The notes: a model not told the origin generated them from the letters alone. A stretch of 64,000 nucleotides of DNA from Streptomyces acidiscabies (GCF_020010905.1 NZ_JAGJBY010000002.1:2914001-2978000), one strand, 5' to 3'; shown: positions 16,362 to 24,970, counted from the first letter of the stretch. Numbers and translations are program-made.

Positions 16362-18434
16362 TCAACTACGCGCGGCAGCGAGGGATTCCCGTGCCTTCGC
16401 TGCGACGTTCTCTGCGGTGAAGCCGAACTCGGCGAACAGGGTCTTCGCGTCGGCGGAGGCGCCGAAGTGCTCCAGGGACACGATGCGTCCGGCGTCGCCG
16501 ACGTACCGGTACCAGGTCAGGCCGATACCGGCCTCCACGGCGACGCGGGCCTTGACGGCGGCGGGGAGAACGGTCTGCTTGTACTCCGGGGTCTGCTCCT
16601 CGAACCACTCCACCGACGGCATCGAGACCACTCGGGTGGGGGTGCCCTCGGCCTCCAGCAACTCCCGTGCGGCAACGGCGAGTTGGACCTCGGAGCCGGT
16701 CGCGATCAGGACGACCTCGGGGGCCTCGCTCGCCTCGGCCAGGACGTAACCGCCCTTCGCCGCGTCCGGGTTGGGCGCGTACGTCGGAACTCCCTGGCGG
16801 GTCAGGGCCAGTCCGTGCGGGGCCGGGTGCGTGGAGTGGCGCTTGAGGATCTCCGCCCAGGCGATCGCCGTCTCGTTCGCGTCGGCGGGGCGGACGACGT
16901 TCAGGCCCGGGATCGCGCGCAGCGACGCCAGGTGCTCGACCGGCTGGTGGGTCGGGCCGTCCTCGCCGAGGCCCACCGAGTCGTGCGTCCACACGTAGGT
17001 GACCGGGAGCTGCATCAGCGCGGACATGCGGACCGCGTTGCGCATGTAGTCGGAGAAGACGAGGAAAGTCCCGCCGTAGATACGGGTGTTGCCGTGCAGC
17101 GCGATGCCGTTCATCTCGGCGGCCATCGAGAACTCGCGGATGCCGAAGTGGACGGTCCGGCCGTACGGGTCGGCCTCCGGGAGGGGGTTGCCCTTCGGGA
17201 GGAACGAACTCGCCTTGTCGATCGTCGTGTTGTTCGAGCCCGCCAAGTCGGCGGAGCCGCCCCAGAGTTCGGGGACGACCGGGCCCAGCGCCTGGAGGAC
17301 CTTGCCGGAGGCGGCGCGCGTCGCGACCGACGTGCCCTCCTCGAAGACGGGCAGCGCGTCCTGCCAGCCCTCGGGGAGCTGGCCCGCCACGACACGGTCG
17401 AACAGGGCGGCGCGCTCCGGGAGTTGGCCGCGCCACTCCGCGATCCGCTTGTCCCACGCGGCGTGCGCCTCGGCGCCCCGGTCGAGGGCCTGGCGGCTGT
17501 GCGCGAGGACCTCGGGGGCGACCTCGAAGGACTGCTCCGGGTCGAAGCCGAGCAGGCGCTTGGTGGCGGCGACCTCGTCGGCGCCGAGCGCGGAGCCGTG
17601 CGAGGCCTCCGTGTTGCGGGCGTTGGGGGCGGGCCAGGCGATGATCGTGCGCAGGGCGATGATGGAGGGGCGGTCGGTCTCCGCCTGCGCCGTCCTCAAC
17701 GCCGCGTACAGGGCGGGGACATCGACGTCGCCCTCGTCGGTGGGTGCCACGCGCTGAGTGTGCCAGCCGTACGCCTCGTACCGCTTCAGGACGTCCTCCG
17801 AGAACGCCGTCGCCGTGTCGCCCTCGATCGAGATGTGGTTGTCGTCGTAGACGAAGACCAGGTTGCCGAGCTTCTGGTGGCCGGCCAGCGAGGACGCCTC
17901 GGCGGAGACGCCCTCCTCCAGGTCGCCATCCGAGACGATCGCCCAGATCGTGTGGTCGAAGGGGGAGGTGCCCTCGGGGGCCTCCGGGTCGAAGAGGCCA
18001 CGCTCGTAGCGGGCCGCCATCGCCATGCCGACCGCGTTCGCCAGGCCCTGGCCGAGGGGTCCGGTCGTGGTCTCGACGCCCGCCGTGTGGCCGTACTCCG
18101 GGTGGCCGGGGGTCTTCGAGCCCTGCGTGCGGAACGCCTTCAGGTCGTCGAGTTCAAGCTCGTATCCGGCCAGGAAGAGCTGGGTGTAGAGGGTCAGCGA
18201 GGTGTGGCCGGGGGACAGCACGAAGCGGTCGCGGCCCGTCCACTCCGGGTCCGCCGGGTCGTGCTTCATCACCTTCTGAAAGATCGTGTACGCGACCGGG
18301 GCCAGGCTCATCGCCGTGCCCGGGTGGCCGTTGCCGACCTTCTGCACCGCGTCCGCCGCGAGCACGCGGGCGGTGTCCACGGCTCGGCGGTCGAGGTCGG
18401 TCCACTCCAGGGCCTTGGGTGTCTGCGCGCTCAT
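16362..18434 (-). CDS. tkt: Transketolase, first gene of the pentose-phosphate operon
   Basis: 690 residues. The N-terminal GNGHPGTAMSLAP motif, the thiamine-diphosphate/Mg motif VSDGDLEEGVSAEA...DDNHISI, and the pyrimidine-domain RTVHFGIREFSMAAEMNGIA are present. The C-terminal domain has LIATGSEVQLAV. It transfers two-carbon units in the non-oxidative branch. ATG at 18434 with GAGGGA ten bases upstream. The promoter must lie in the 160-bp interval shared with the divergent AraC gene, which holds a 15-bp palindrome. Confidence 0.95.
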   Translation of the reverse strand: MSAQTPKALEWTDLDRRAVDTARVLAADAVQKVGNGHPGTAMSLAPVAYTIFQKVMKHDPADPEWTGRDRFVLSPGHTSLTLYTQLFLAGYELELDDLKAFRTQGSKTPGHPEYGHTAGVETTTGPLGQGLANAVGMAMAARYERGLFDPEAPEGTSPFDHTIWAIVSDGDLEEGVSAEASSLAGHQKLGNLVFVYDDNHISIEGDTATAFSEDVLKRYEAYGWHTQRVAPTDEGDVDVPALYAALRTAQAETDRPSIIALRTIIAWPAPNARNTEASHGSALGADEVAATKRLLGFDPEQSFEVAPEVLAHSRQALDRGAEAHAAWDKRIAEWRGQLPERAALFDRVVAGQLPEGWQDALPVFEEGTSVATRAASGKVLQALGPVVPELWGGSADLAGSNNTTIDKASSFLPKGNPLPEADPYGRTVHFGIREFSMAAEMNGIALHGNTRIYGGTFLVFSDYMRNAVRMSALMQLPVTYVWTHDSVGLGEDGPTHQPVEHLASLRAIPGLNVVRPADANETAIAWAEILKRHSTHPAPHGLALTRQGVPTYAPNPDAAKGGYVLAEASEAPEVVLIATGSEVQLAVAARELLEAEGTPTRVVSMPSVEWFEEQTPEYKQTVLPAAVKARVAVEAGIGLTWYRYVGDAGRIVSLEHFGASADAKTLFAEFGFTAENVAAKARESLAAARS

Positions 18435-18501
18435 CGTCAGAGATCCCTCTTCAAGAAGTCACTTGTGCGACCGGTAACACGGTCGTTACGTCTCCAAAAC
18501 T

Positions 18502-18516
18502 AAAAGTCGGACTTTT
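18502..18516. promoter_or_regulatory. Palindromic operator candidate between tkt and araC-type gene
   Basis: AAAAGTCGGACTTTT is a perfect 15-bp inverted repeat with one central base, in an unusually AT-rich patch of the divergent promoter region. A second inverted pair, CGACC ... GGTCG, lies close by at about 18470-18487. The position suits control of the pentose-phosphate operon, of the AraC gene, or both. The binding protein is unknown. Confidence 0.6.
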
Positions 18517-18594
18517 TCTGTGGAAGGGCTGCATGTGTCAGCCTGTGGTGAAAGTGGGACACGGAGATCACGAGCGAGGCGGCGCGAGCGGGAC

Positions 18595-19503
18595 ATGGCG
18601 GACAGAACCATCCAAGGCGGCGAGGGTGACGGGCCGGTGGCCGGAATCCGAACGTTCCCCTTCCCCGTCGACCTCAGCGTCGCGGGGGTGGGCATGCAGG
18701 TCGGGCCTCTCGACGCCGGGCGCGCCTGGCACGCGCCCGAGGCCCGCCTCGACCGGGTCCACCGGATCGACTTCCACGTGGTCCTGCTGTTCGAGGACGG
18801 GCCGGTGCGGCACATGGTCGACTTCACGGAGTACGAGGCCCGTGCGGGCGACGTCCTGTGGATCAGGCCGGGGCAGGTCCACCGCTTCTCCCGCGTCCCC
18901 GACTACCGGGGGACCGTCCTCGCGATGCAGCCGGGGTTCCTGCCGCGCGCGACGGTCGAGGCGACGGGGCTGTACCGCTACGACCTCCCCCCGCTGCTGC
19001 ACCCCGACGCGGAGCGGCTCGCCGCGCTGCGGGGTTCGCTGGCGCACCTGCGGCGCGAGTACGAGGACGCCGAGACGCTGCCTCTGAGCCTCCACACGGC
19101 GGTGCTGCGGCACTCCCTGACGGCGTTCCTGCTGCGCCTCGCCCACCTCGCGGCGACCAGCTCCGCCGAGGCGGAACGGCGGATGGACACGACGTTCACA
19201 CTCTTCCGCGACGCGGTCGAACGGGACTTCGCGACGAACCACAGCGTGAGCGCGTACGCGGACGCCCTCGGCTACTCCCGGCGCACGCTGGTCCGCGCGG
19301 TGCGCGCGGCGACGGGTGAGACGCCCAAGGGTTTCATCGACAAGCGGGTGATCCTGGAGGCGAAGCGCCTCCTGGCCCACACGGACCTGCCCATCGGCCG
19401 CGTGGGCGCGGCCGTCGGCTTCCCGGACCCCGGCAACTTCTCGAAGTTCTTCCACCAGCACACGGACATGACGCCGGCGGCGTTCAGGGCGGAGCTGCGT
19501 TAG
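18595..19503 (+). CDS. AraC family transcriptional regulator
   Basis: About 302 residues. The N-terminal cupin-like sensor domain includes ARAGDVLWIRPGQVHRF. The C-terminal double helix-turn-helix runs from SVSAYADALGYSRRTLVRAV to PIGRVGAAVGFPDPGNFSKF, with the family ending HTDMTPAAFRAELR. Start: ATG at 18595; an extension to 18520 would run back to the palindrome and is unlikely. It is divergent from the pentose-phosphate operon, so it may sense a sugar-related effector and act on that operon, although an unlinked target is possible. Confidence 0.85.
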   Translation: MADRTIQGGEGDGPVAGIRTFPFPVDLSVAGVGMQVGPLDAGRAWHAPEARLDRVHRIDFHVVLLFEDGPVRHMVDFTEYEARAGDVLWIRPGQVHRFSRVPDYRGTVLAMQPGFLPRATVEATGLYRYDLPPLLHPDAERLAALRGSLAHLRREYEDAETLPLSLHTAVLRHSLTAFLLRLAHLAATSSAEAERRMDTTFTLFRDAVERDFATNHSVSAYADALGYSRRTLVRAVRAATGETPKGFIDKRVILEAKRLLAHTDLPIGRVGAAVGFPDPGNFSKFFHQHTDMTPAAFRAELR

Positions 19504-20066
19504 CGGAGGTCGGTCACACGGAGGTACCCGGCGCCGGGCTCGTGGTCGCAGGTCAAAGGCTCGCTGGGGAGCGGGGTGGTGAAGTATGCGGGGTCGAGGC
19601 GGAAGCGGATACGGGTGCCTTCCGCCGGGGGCGGGGTGAACTCGGCTGGTTCGGCGACGGGTTGGAGACGCCGGAGGGTCTGCCGGAAACCTCGTCCGTC
19701 CCGCCACACTTCGACGACGGTCTCCGCACTGAGGACTGCCGCTGCTGCGGCCGAGTAGCGGTTCGGGCCGAGCAGCGAGTCGTTGTACCCCGGGACGGGG
19801 CACCCCTCGGCGTCCAGCGCATCCGCACGGTCGTCCGCGATCGAGAACTCCAGATCGGCGTGGATCTCCACCTCGACCCGCGAGGAGTGCGGCTCGGCCA
19901 CCTTGGCCGCCGGGTGCAGAGCGTGGCCCACCACGGCGCTCAGCACCTCACCGGTCAGGCGGGGGTCGCGCAGCCCGACACGGAAGTGCATGCCGGGTCT
20001 CCGGAGGACAAACTCCTCCATGGAGGGCACGGTGATGTGGCTCGCGTCGTACTCGCTCGCGGTCAT
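19500..20066 (-). CDS. Degenerate GyrB-like GHKL ATPase-domain protein
   Basis: 188 residues. The sequence can be laid along the first domain of DNA gyrase B: RRPGMHF (22-28) for KRPGMYI, VVGHALHPAA for VVDNAIDEAL, VEIHADLEFSIADDR for VTIHADNSVSVQDDG, a spaced AAAAAVLSAETVVEVWRDGR for the VVNALS-x-VEVxRDG strand, and TRIRFRLDPAYF for TxIxFxPDxxxF. The catalytic Glu and the Mg-binding Asn are replaced, the DGRGIP loop reads DRADAL, and the glycine-rich lid is gone. ATP binding is therefore unlikely. It is a stand-alone gene, convergent with the AraC gene (stops overlap by 4 bp). Role unknown. Confidence 0.65.
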   Translation of the reverse strand: MTASEYDASHITVPSMEEFVLRRPGMHFRVGLRDPRLTGEVLSAVVGHALHPAAKVAEPHSSRVEVEIHADLEFSIADDRADALDAEGCPVPGYNDSLLGPNRYSAAAAAVLSAETVVEVWRDGRGFRQTLRRLQPVAEPAEFTPPPAEGTRIRFRLDPAYFTTPLPSEPLTCDHEPGAGYLRVTDLR

Positions 20067-20140
20067 CCACGCACGCTACGCGGCGTCACCCGAGGCGGTG
20101 GTCACGTCCACCTGGTCGTCGTGCATGGTCATGCGCGCCG

Positions 20141-20170
20141 GGTCCGGCCGGGACTCGTGCCGGCCGGACC
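20141..20170. terminator. Strong hairpin downstream of the small secreted-protein gene
   Basis: GGTCCGGCCGG (20141-20151) and CCGGCCGGACC (20160-20170) form a perfect 11-bp stem with an 8-base loop. It begins 15 bases past the stop of the minus-strand gene ending at 20186. There is no U-tract. Confidence 0.65.
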
Positions 20171-20185
20171 TCCCTCGGGTCCCTC

Positions 20186-20518
20186 CTACCACCACCTGAC
20201 CTGGAACTTCACCGAGTTGAAGTTTTCGGGGCCGCGCTGCCCCGACTCGTAGAAGGCCACGGTCTCGGCGGGCTGGCAGTCTCTGCCCCGGTACAGGATG
20301 GCGACGCGGTCGGTGCTGTTGGTTGCCTGGGTTCCTTCCCATGGGGTGTTGTAGCAGTGGTTGTCCTCGGGGTCGGGCAGGTGGTTTCCCGGTGGCCAGC
20401 CTCCGTTCAAGTAGTAGTAGGCGAAGGTGCCTCGTGCTGCCTGGGCGGGTGTCGTGAACGCGGTGCACAGGGCCGTGGCGGCCATGACCACGGTCAGGGT
20501 CTTGCGGAGGTGTTTCAT
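20186..20518 (-). CDS. Small secreted protein of unknown function
   Basis: 110 residues. The N-terminus MKHLRKTLTVVMAATALC is a typical Sec signal (positive start, hydrophobic core), with likely cleavage after TPAQA near residue 27. The mature ~83 residues contain two cysteines (NHCYNTP and GRDCQPAE) that could form a disulfide, and many aromatics (FAYYYLNGGW at the new N-terminus, FQVRWW at the C-terminus). I do not recognise the family. ATG at 20518 with GAGAG upstream; a longer frame to 20593 would hide the signal peptide. A hairpin follows. It may act on the cell surface or outside the cell. Confidence 0.7.
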   Translation of the reverse strand: MKHLRKTLTVVMAATALCTAFTTPAQAARGTFAYYYLNGGWPPGNHLPDPEDNHCYNTPWEGTQATNSTDRVAILYRGRDCQPAETVAFYESGQRGPENFNSVKFQVRWW

Positions 20519-20664
20519 GAAGTCGCTCTCTCGGGGGGCGTGTTGCGGACGGCCAGTGTGTTCGGCCGGATACGCCCGTGGAGCGGCTGTCACCCGGATG
20601 GCCCTGGGGGAAACGATCCCGCCTCATCCGTCCGAGGTACCCCTCGCCGAAGTGAAGTGCCCTT

Positions 20665-22050
20665 TCAGTGCCCGAAGTCGAACCAGTTGACGTTCACGAA
20701 GTCGTTCGGCTGGCCGCTCGTGAAGGTGAGGTAGACGTCGTGGGTGCCGGTGACGGAGGAGATGTTGGCGGGGACCGTGCGCCAGGTCTGCCAACTGCCG
20801 GTGCTCGCCAGCGAGAAGCTGCCGATCGGGGTGGAGGTGCGGCTGTCCAGGCGGACTTCCACCAGGCCGCTGACGCCGGATGCCGCGCCGCTCGCCACGC
20901 GGGCGTAGAACTGGGTCGCCGGGGTCGAGCCGAAGTTGACGCCCTTGTACTGCGCCCAGTCGCCGTTCGTCAGGGAGCCGATGTTCTGGCCGCCGCCGGT
21001 GTCGGAGGTGGTCTCCGTGGTGGTGCCGGACTGCGCGTCGTAGGACTCGGCCTGGATGGGGGCGTAGGCGTCACGGGACCCGGTGGGAGGGGGAGTTGTG
21101 CCGCCGCCGGTGGACTGGAGGACCTGGACGTAGTCGACGAGCATCGGGTGGCCCGGCACGGTGCCGCTGTCGAGGCCGCCGCCGTACGCGTCCGGGAAGG
21201 CGCCGCCCATCGCGACGTTCAGGATGACGAAGAAGCCGTGGTTGGTGGCGTTGGCCCAGGTCGTGGCGTCGACCTGATTTGCCGTCACCGTGTGGAAGTT
21301 GACGCCGTCGACGTAGAAGCGGATCGCCTCGGGGGTGACCGAACGGTCCCATTCCAGCGTGTAGTTGTGGAATCCGGACTGGCAAGTAGTGCTAGGGCAG
21401 GCGACGTTGTTGCCGATGCCGGTCGTCTCGTTGCAGGGCCCACCGGGGTTGGTGCCGCAATGGACGGTCGACCAGACCCGGTTGAGACCCTGGACGTTCT
21501 CCATGATGTCCAGCTCGCCGACGCTGGGCCAGTTCTGGTAGTTGCCCCGGTAGGGCGCGCCCAGCATCCAGAAGGCCGGCCAGTACCCCTCGGCGGCCGT
21601 GCCGGTCACGTTCGGCATCTGGATGCGCGCCTCGACGCGGAGCTTGCCGCCCGCCGGGGGCTGGAAGTCCGTACGGTTCGTCTCGATCCGGCCCGACGTC
21701 CAGTTCCCGGCGGAGTCCCGCAGCGGCGTGATCCGGAGGTTGCCGCCGCCGTCGAGGGAGACGTTCGCGGTGCTGTTGGTCATCGTCTCGACCTCGCCGG
21801 TACCCCAGTTCGCGGGGCCGCCGGGGTACGAAGTGCCGGTGCTGTACTGCCAGTTGGAGGTGTTGACGCCGGTTCCGGCGGCGCCGTTGAAGTCGTCCAG
21901 GAAGACCTGGGACCACCCCGACGGCGGGGTCGGCGCGGAGGCGCCCGCGGGGAGGGTGGCCGCTGTCGCGAGGGCGGCGGCGAGGCCGAGCGTGGACAGG
22001 ACGGCGAGCAGGGCGCGACGCCGTCTGGGGATACCGGAGGCTGCGGTCAT
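20665..22050 (-). CDS. Secreted GH16 beta-glucanase with C-terminal CBM6
   Basis: 461 residues. A signal peptide (RRRRALLAVLSTLGLAAALA, cleavage near residue 37) precedes a family 16 glycoside hydrolase domain (~40-335) with the catalytic ExDxxE as E179-L-D181-IM-E184 in GELDIMENV. A TGGGTTPPPTGS linker joins it to a CBM6-type carbohydrate-binding module (IQAESYDAQSG ... DWAQYKGVNFG ... WQTWRTVPANI ... VNWFDFG). It probably cuts beta-1,3-glucans (laminarin, fungal walls), as CBM6-GH16 proteins of Streptomyces do. ATG at 22050 with GAGAGG upstream. A LacI-type palindrome lies 53 bp upstream of the start. Confidence 0.9.
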   Translation of the reverse strand: MTAASGIPRRRRALLAVLSTLGLAAALATAATLPAGASAPTPPSGWSQVFLDDFNGAAGTGVNTSNWQYSTGTSYPGGPANWGTGEVETMTNSTANVSLDGGGNLRITPLRDSAGNWTSGRIETNRTDFQPPAGGKLRVEARIQMPNVTGTAAEGYWPAFWMLGAPYRGNYQNWPSVGELDIMENVQGLNRVWSTVHCGTNPGGPCNETTGIGNNVACPSTTCQSGFHNYTLEWDRSVTPEAIRFYVDGVNFHTVTANQVDATTWANATNHGFFVILNVAMGGAFPDAYGGGLDSGTVPGHPMLVDYVQVLQSTGGGTTPPPTGSRDAYAPIQAESYDAQSGTTTETTSDTGGGQNIGSLTNGDWAQYKGVNFGSTPATQFYARVASGAASGVSGLVEVRLDSRTSTPIGSFSLASTGSWQTWRTVPANISSVTGTHDVYLTFTSGQPNDFVNVNWFDFGH

Positions 22051-22102
22051 GGGGGACCTCTCGGGTGCGGGTTTTGTGGGGAGTGCGGGTGCCGAGAAAG
22101 CC

Positions 22103-22120
22103 CTTGAGAGCGCTCTCAAG
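22103..22120. promoter_or_regulatory. LacI-family-type operator upstream of GH16 gene
   Basis: CTTGAGAGCGCTCTCAAG is an 18-bp perfect palindrome with the central CG expected of LacI/GalR-family operators (compare the TGGGAGCGCTCCCA boxes bound by CebR). No LacI gene is in the window, so a remote regulator is implied. The 196-bp gap between the GH16 start and the IclR gene holds nothing else recognisable. Confidence 0.75.
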
Positions 22121-22246
22121 ACGCCGACAATGTCCACCCTGCCCAGAAGGCCGTCAAGAGTTGAAGCGGGGAATTGCCGTACAGGGAAGGCGAGTTCACC
22201 CGATGAAGACGGTTATGTGACGTGCCCGCGTCAATGAAACAGGGGT

Positions 22247-22993
22247 CTATGCCGGCCGCCATCCCAGCGCCCGCGATATCCCCCGCGCCGCCACCCGCAC
22301 CGCGGGCGCCAACACCCCCACCTGCGCCCCCTGTTGAGGCACGACCACCGACACGGCGGCCACCACCTCACCGCCCGGCCCCCGCACCGGAGCCGCCACC
22401 GACAGCGCGTCGTCCGTCACCTGACGGTCACTCACCGCCACGCCCGTACGCCGGACTTCGGCGAGGACGCGGCGCAGACCGGCGGGATCGGTGATCGTGC
22501 GGTCGGTGAACGACCTCAACGTGCCGGTGCAGTACGCCTCTTGGAGGCCCACATCACCGTGCGCCAGCAACACCAGCCCCACGCCGGTGACATGGAGCGG
22601 CCAGCGCGCCCCCACCCGGATGTGGACGCCCACCGAGGACCGCCCGCTGAGCCACTCCGTGTAGACGACGTCGTGGCCGTCACGGACCGCCATCTGGACG
22701 TTCTCGTGGGTGGCTTCGTAGAGGTCCTCCAGGTACGGGAGGGCGATCTGGCGCAGGGCGAGGCCGCGCGGCGAGAGCGCGGCGACCTCCCAGAGCCGCA
22801 GGCCGACGTGGTAGGCGCCGGACCCGTCCCGCTCCAGGGCGCCCCACGTGGTGAGGGCGCCGACGAGGCGGTGGGCGGTGCTGAGGGTCAGACCGGCCCG
22901 CCGGCTGATGTCCGTGAGCGTCAGCGCCGTATGGTCGTGGTCGAACGCGGCGAGGACGGACAACAGCCGGTCGGGCGCGGAACGTTGGGTCAT
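22247..22993 (-). CDS. IclR family transcriptional regulator
   Basis: 248 residues. The N-terminal winged helix-turn-helix has LTLTDISRRAGLTLSTAHRL (~24-43). The C-terminal GAF-like effector domain shows VGLRLWEVAALS and the family signature region ending VSDRQVTDDALSVAAPVRGP. Such regulators usually control catabolic operons of aromatic or organic acids. The ATG at 22993 lies three bases after the stop of the MHS transporter gene, so the two are co-transcribed and the transporter is its probable target. Confidence 0.87.
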   Translation of the reverse strand: MTQRSAPDRLLSVLAAFDHDHTALTLTDISRRAGLTLSTAHRLVGALTTWGALERDGSGAYHVGLRLWEVAALSPRGLALRQIALPYLEDLYEATHENVQMAVRDGHDVVYTEWLSGRSSVGVHIRVGARWPLHVTGVGLVLLAHGDVGLQEAYCTGTLRSFTDRTITDPAGLRRVLAEVRRTGVAVSDRQVTDDALSVAAPVRGPGGEVVAAVSVVVPQQGAQVGVLAPAVRVAARGISRALGWRPA

Positions 22994-22996
22994 GCG

Positions 22997-24343
22997 TCAC
23001 CCCGATGTGGTCTCCCGCGCCGGGGACGGTGCGGCGACGGGCTCAAGAGTGTCGTACGACGTCTCGCGCATGCGCCAGACGGTGAGCGCGGTGATCGCCG
23101 CGCCGGCGCACAGAAGCAGCGAAACCGGCGTGCTGGAACCGCCGTTGGACGCCAGGAGGCTGCTCGCGATCAGCGGGGAGAACCCGGCGCCGATCAGGGT
23201 GGCGCCCTGGTAGCCGAGGGAGGCGCCGGTGTAGCGGACGTCCGTCGGGAACATCTCGCTGAGCAGGGCGCCCAGCGGGCCGTACATCGTGGACTGGGCG
23301 ATGCCGTGGCCGAGGACCAGCGCGAGGATCAGCAGGCCGGGGGAGCCCGAGTCGACCAGCGCGAGGACGGGGAAGGCCAGCGCGGCCGAGGCGACGGCGC
23401 CCGCGAGGACGACCGGGCGGCGGCCGACGCGGTCGGACAGGGCGGAGGCCGTGGGGAGGACGGCCAGCGCCACGCAGGAGGCGATCGTCACGGCCGCCAG
23501 GACCTGGGGGCGGCTGTAGCCGTGGTCCACCGCGTACGAGATCATGAACCCGGTCAGCAGCGACTGCGCGGTGAACGCGCCGATCCCCACACAGGCCGCG
23601 AGCAGCACCGGCTTCGGACGGCGCAGCAGCTCGAACACCGGGGGTTTCTCCGGCCGTTGACCGGCGACGAAGAGCGGGCTCTCGGTGACGCGCAGGCGCA
23701 CGAAGAGCCCTACGGCGAGCAGGACGACGCTCAGCAGGAACGGCACCCTCCAGCCCCACGTACGGAACTCGTCGTCCGGCAGGGTCGAGACGAGCGTGAC
23801 CACCCCGGCGGAGAGCACGGAGCCGAGCGGGGCTCCGAGTTGGGTGGCGCTCGACCACAGGCCGCGCCGCTCGCCGTGCGCGTGCTCGGCGTGCTCGACG
23901 ACCATCAGGGTCGCGCCGCCCCACTCGCCGCCGATCGCGATGCCCTGGACGACACGCAGCGCGACCAGCAGGACGGGCGCCCACACGCCGATCGCGTCGT
24001 ACGTCGGCAACAGGCCGATGAGGAAGCTGCCCGTGCCCATCAGGGCCATCGTCAGCAGCATCATCGACTTGCGGCCGACCCGGTCGCCGAAGTGGCCGAA
24101 GATCAGGCCGCCGAGCGGGCGGGCGAGATAGCCGGCGGCGAAGGTGCCGAACGCGGCGATGGTGCCGACGGCCGGGTCGGCGTCGGGGAAGAACAGGTCG
24201 CCGAAGACGAGCGCGGCGACGGTGCCGTACACGAGGAAGTCGTAGAACTCGACGGCGGTGCCGAGCAGCCCGGAGAGGGCCACTCGGCGCAACTGAGCGG
24301 TTTCCGGGGACGGTTGGCGGACGGTCTTGCGGGACGACTGCAC
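22997..24343 (-). CDS. MHS-family MFS transporter for an organic acid
   Basis: About 448 residues with twelve membrane helices. Motifs GTAVEFYDFLVYGTVAAL (first helix) and GHFGDRVGRKSMM (loop 2-3) place it in the metabolite:H+ symporter family. Start: GTG at 24343 with GGGAG six bases upstream; an ATG at 24391 has no ribosome site. It is followed directly by an IclR regulator. It resembles the transporter at 4897 only at family level. A likely substrate is an aromatic or carboxylic acid, possibly feeding the MarR-linked operon at 25 kb, but this is a guess from position. Confidence 0.82.
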   Translation of the reverse strand: MQSSRKTVRQPSPETAQLRRVALSGLLGTAVEFYDFLVYGTVAALVFGDLFFPDADPAVGTIAAFGTFAAGYLARPLGGLIFGHFGDRVGRKSMMLLTMALMGTGSFLIGLLPTYDAIGVWAPVLLVALRVVQGIAIGGEWGGATLMVVEHAEHAHGERRGLWSSATQLGAPLGSVLSAGVVTLVSTLPDDEFRTWGWRVPFLLSVVLLAVGLFVRLRVTESPLFVAGQRPEKPPVFELLRRPKPVLLAACVGIGAFTAQSLLTGFMISYAVDHGYSRPQVLAAVTIASCVALAVLPTASALSDRVGRRPVVLAGAVASAALAFPVLALVDSGSPGLLILALVLGHGIAQSTMYGPLGALLSEMFPTDVRYTGASLGYQGATLIGAGFSPLIASSLLASNGGSSTPVSLLLCAGAAITALTVWRMRETSYDTLEPVAAPSPARETTSG

Positions 24344-24430
24344 GGGGAGCTCCCTGGGCCGGTGCCTGGAATGGTCCGTGAAGTTAGGCACTTAAAGAGC
24401 GGCCGTCAAGATCTTGCACAACAATCACGG

Positions 24431-24970
24431 TCAGGCGACGTCCTCTCCGGCCATCCGCAGCAGCAGCCCGTGCAGCACCTCGCGCTCGGCCGAAGTCAGC
24501 GGCCCCGTCAGCTCGTTGGTGACCCTGAGGCCCGCTTCGTCCGTGTCCCGCAGGAACGCGCGGCCCGCCTCGGTGAGCACGACGGTGCGGCTGCGCCGGT
24601 CGTCGGGGGAGGGGCGGCGCTCGGCGAACGTGAGCCGCTCCAGGTCGTCGACCAGGCCGACGATCGCGCTCGGGTCGTAGCCGAGGCGTGCGCTCAACTC
24701 CCGTTGCAGGGCGCCCTCGCAGCCCGCGAGGTAGCGCAGTACCGCGTAGTGGCGCAGGCGCACGCCGGACTCCTGGAGGAACGTGTTGAACAACTGGCCC
24801 GAGCGCAGGCCGAGTCGGTACAGCAGATAGCCCGTGTCGGCGTGCAGGCCGCGCATCCATGGCTCGTCCGCGTCGATCTGGGCGGGGCTCGCGGTGTCGT
24901 GCGGGCTGGTGATGGCGGGCTCCTCGGGGTCGGTGCCGGGTCGGGCGGTCTGTCGTACGGATTCCAGCAT
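24431..24970 (-). CDS. MarR family transcriptional regulator
   Basis: About 179 residues. The winged-helix core reads LRHYAVLRYLAGCEGALQRE ... ARLGYDPSAIVGLVDDLERL, with the wing TFAERRPSPDDRRSRTVVLT. Start ATG at 24970 (an in-frame TTG at 24994 is possible). It is divergent from the SDR-amidohydrolase-ligase-MaoC operon, the usual arrangement for a MarR repressor relieved by an aromatic acid or its CoA thioester. The shared 92-bp promoter interval holds AT-rich repeats around CAACTATTG and CAATCATTG. Confidence 0.85.
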   Translation of the reverse strand: MLESVRQTARPGTDPEEPAITSPHDTASPAQIDADEPWMRGLHADTGYLLYRLGLRSGQLFNTFLQESGVRLRHYAVLRYLAGCEGALQRELSARLGYDPSAIVGLVDDLERLTFAERRPSPDDRRSRTVVLTEAGRAFLRDTDEAGLRVTNELTGPLTSAEREVLHGLLLRMAGEDVA

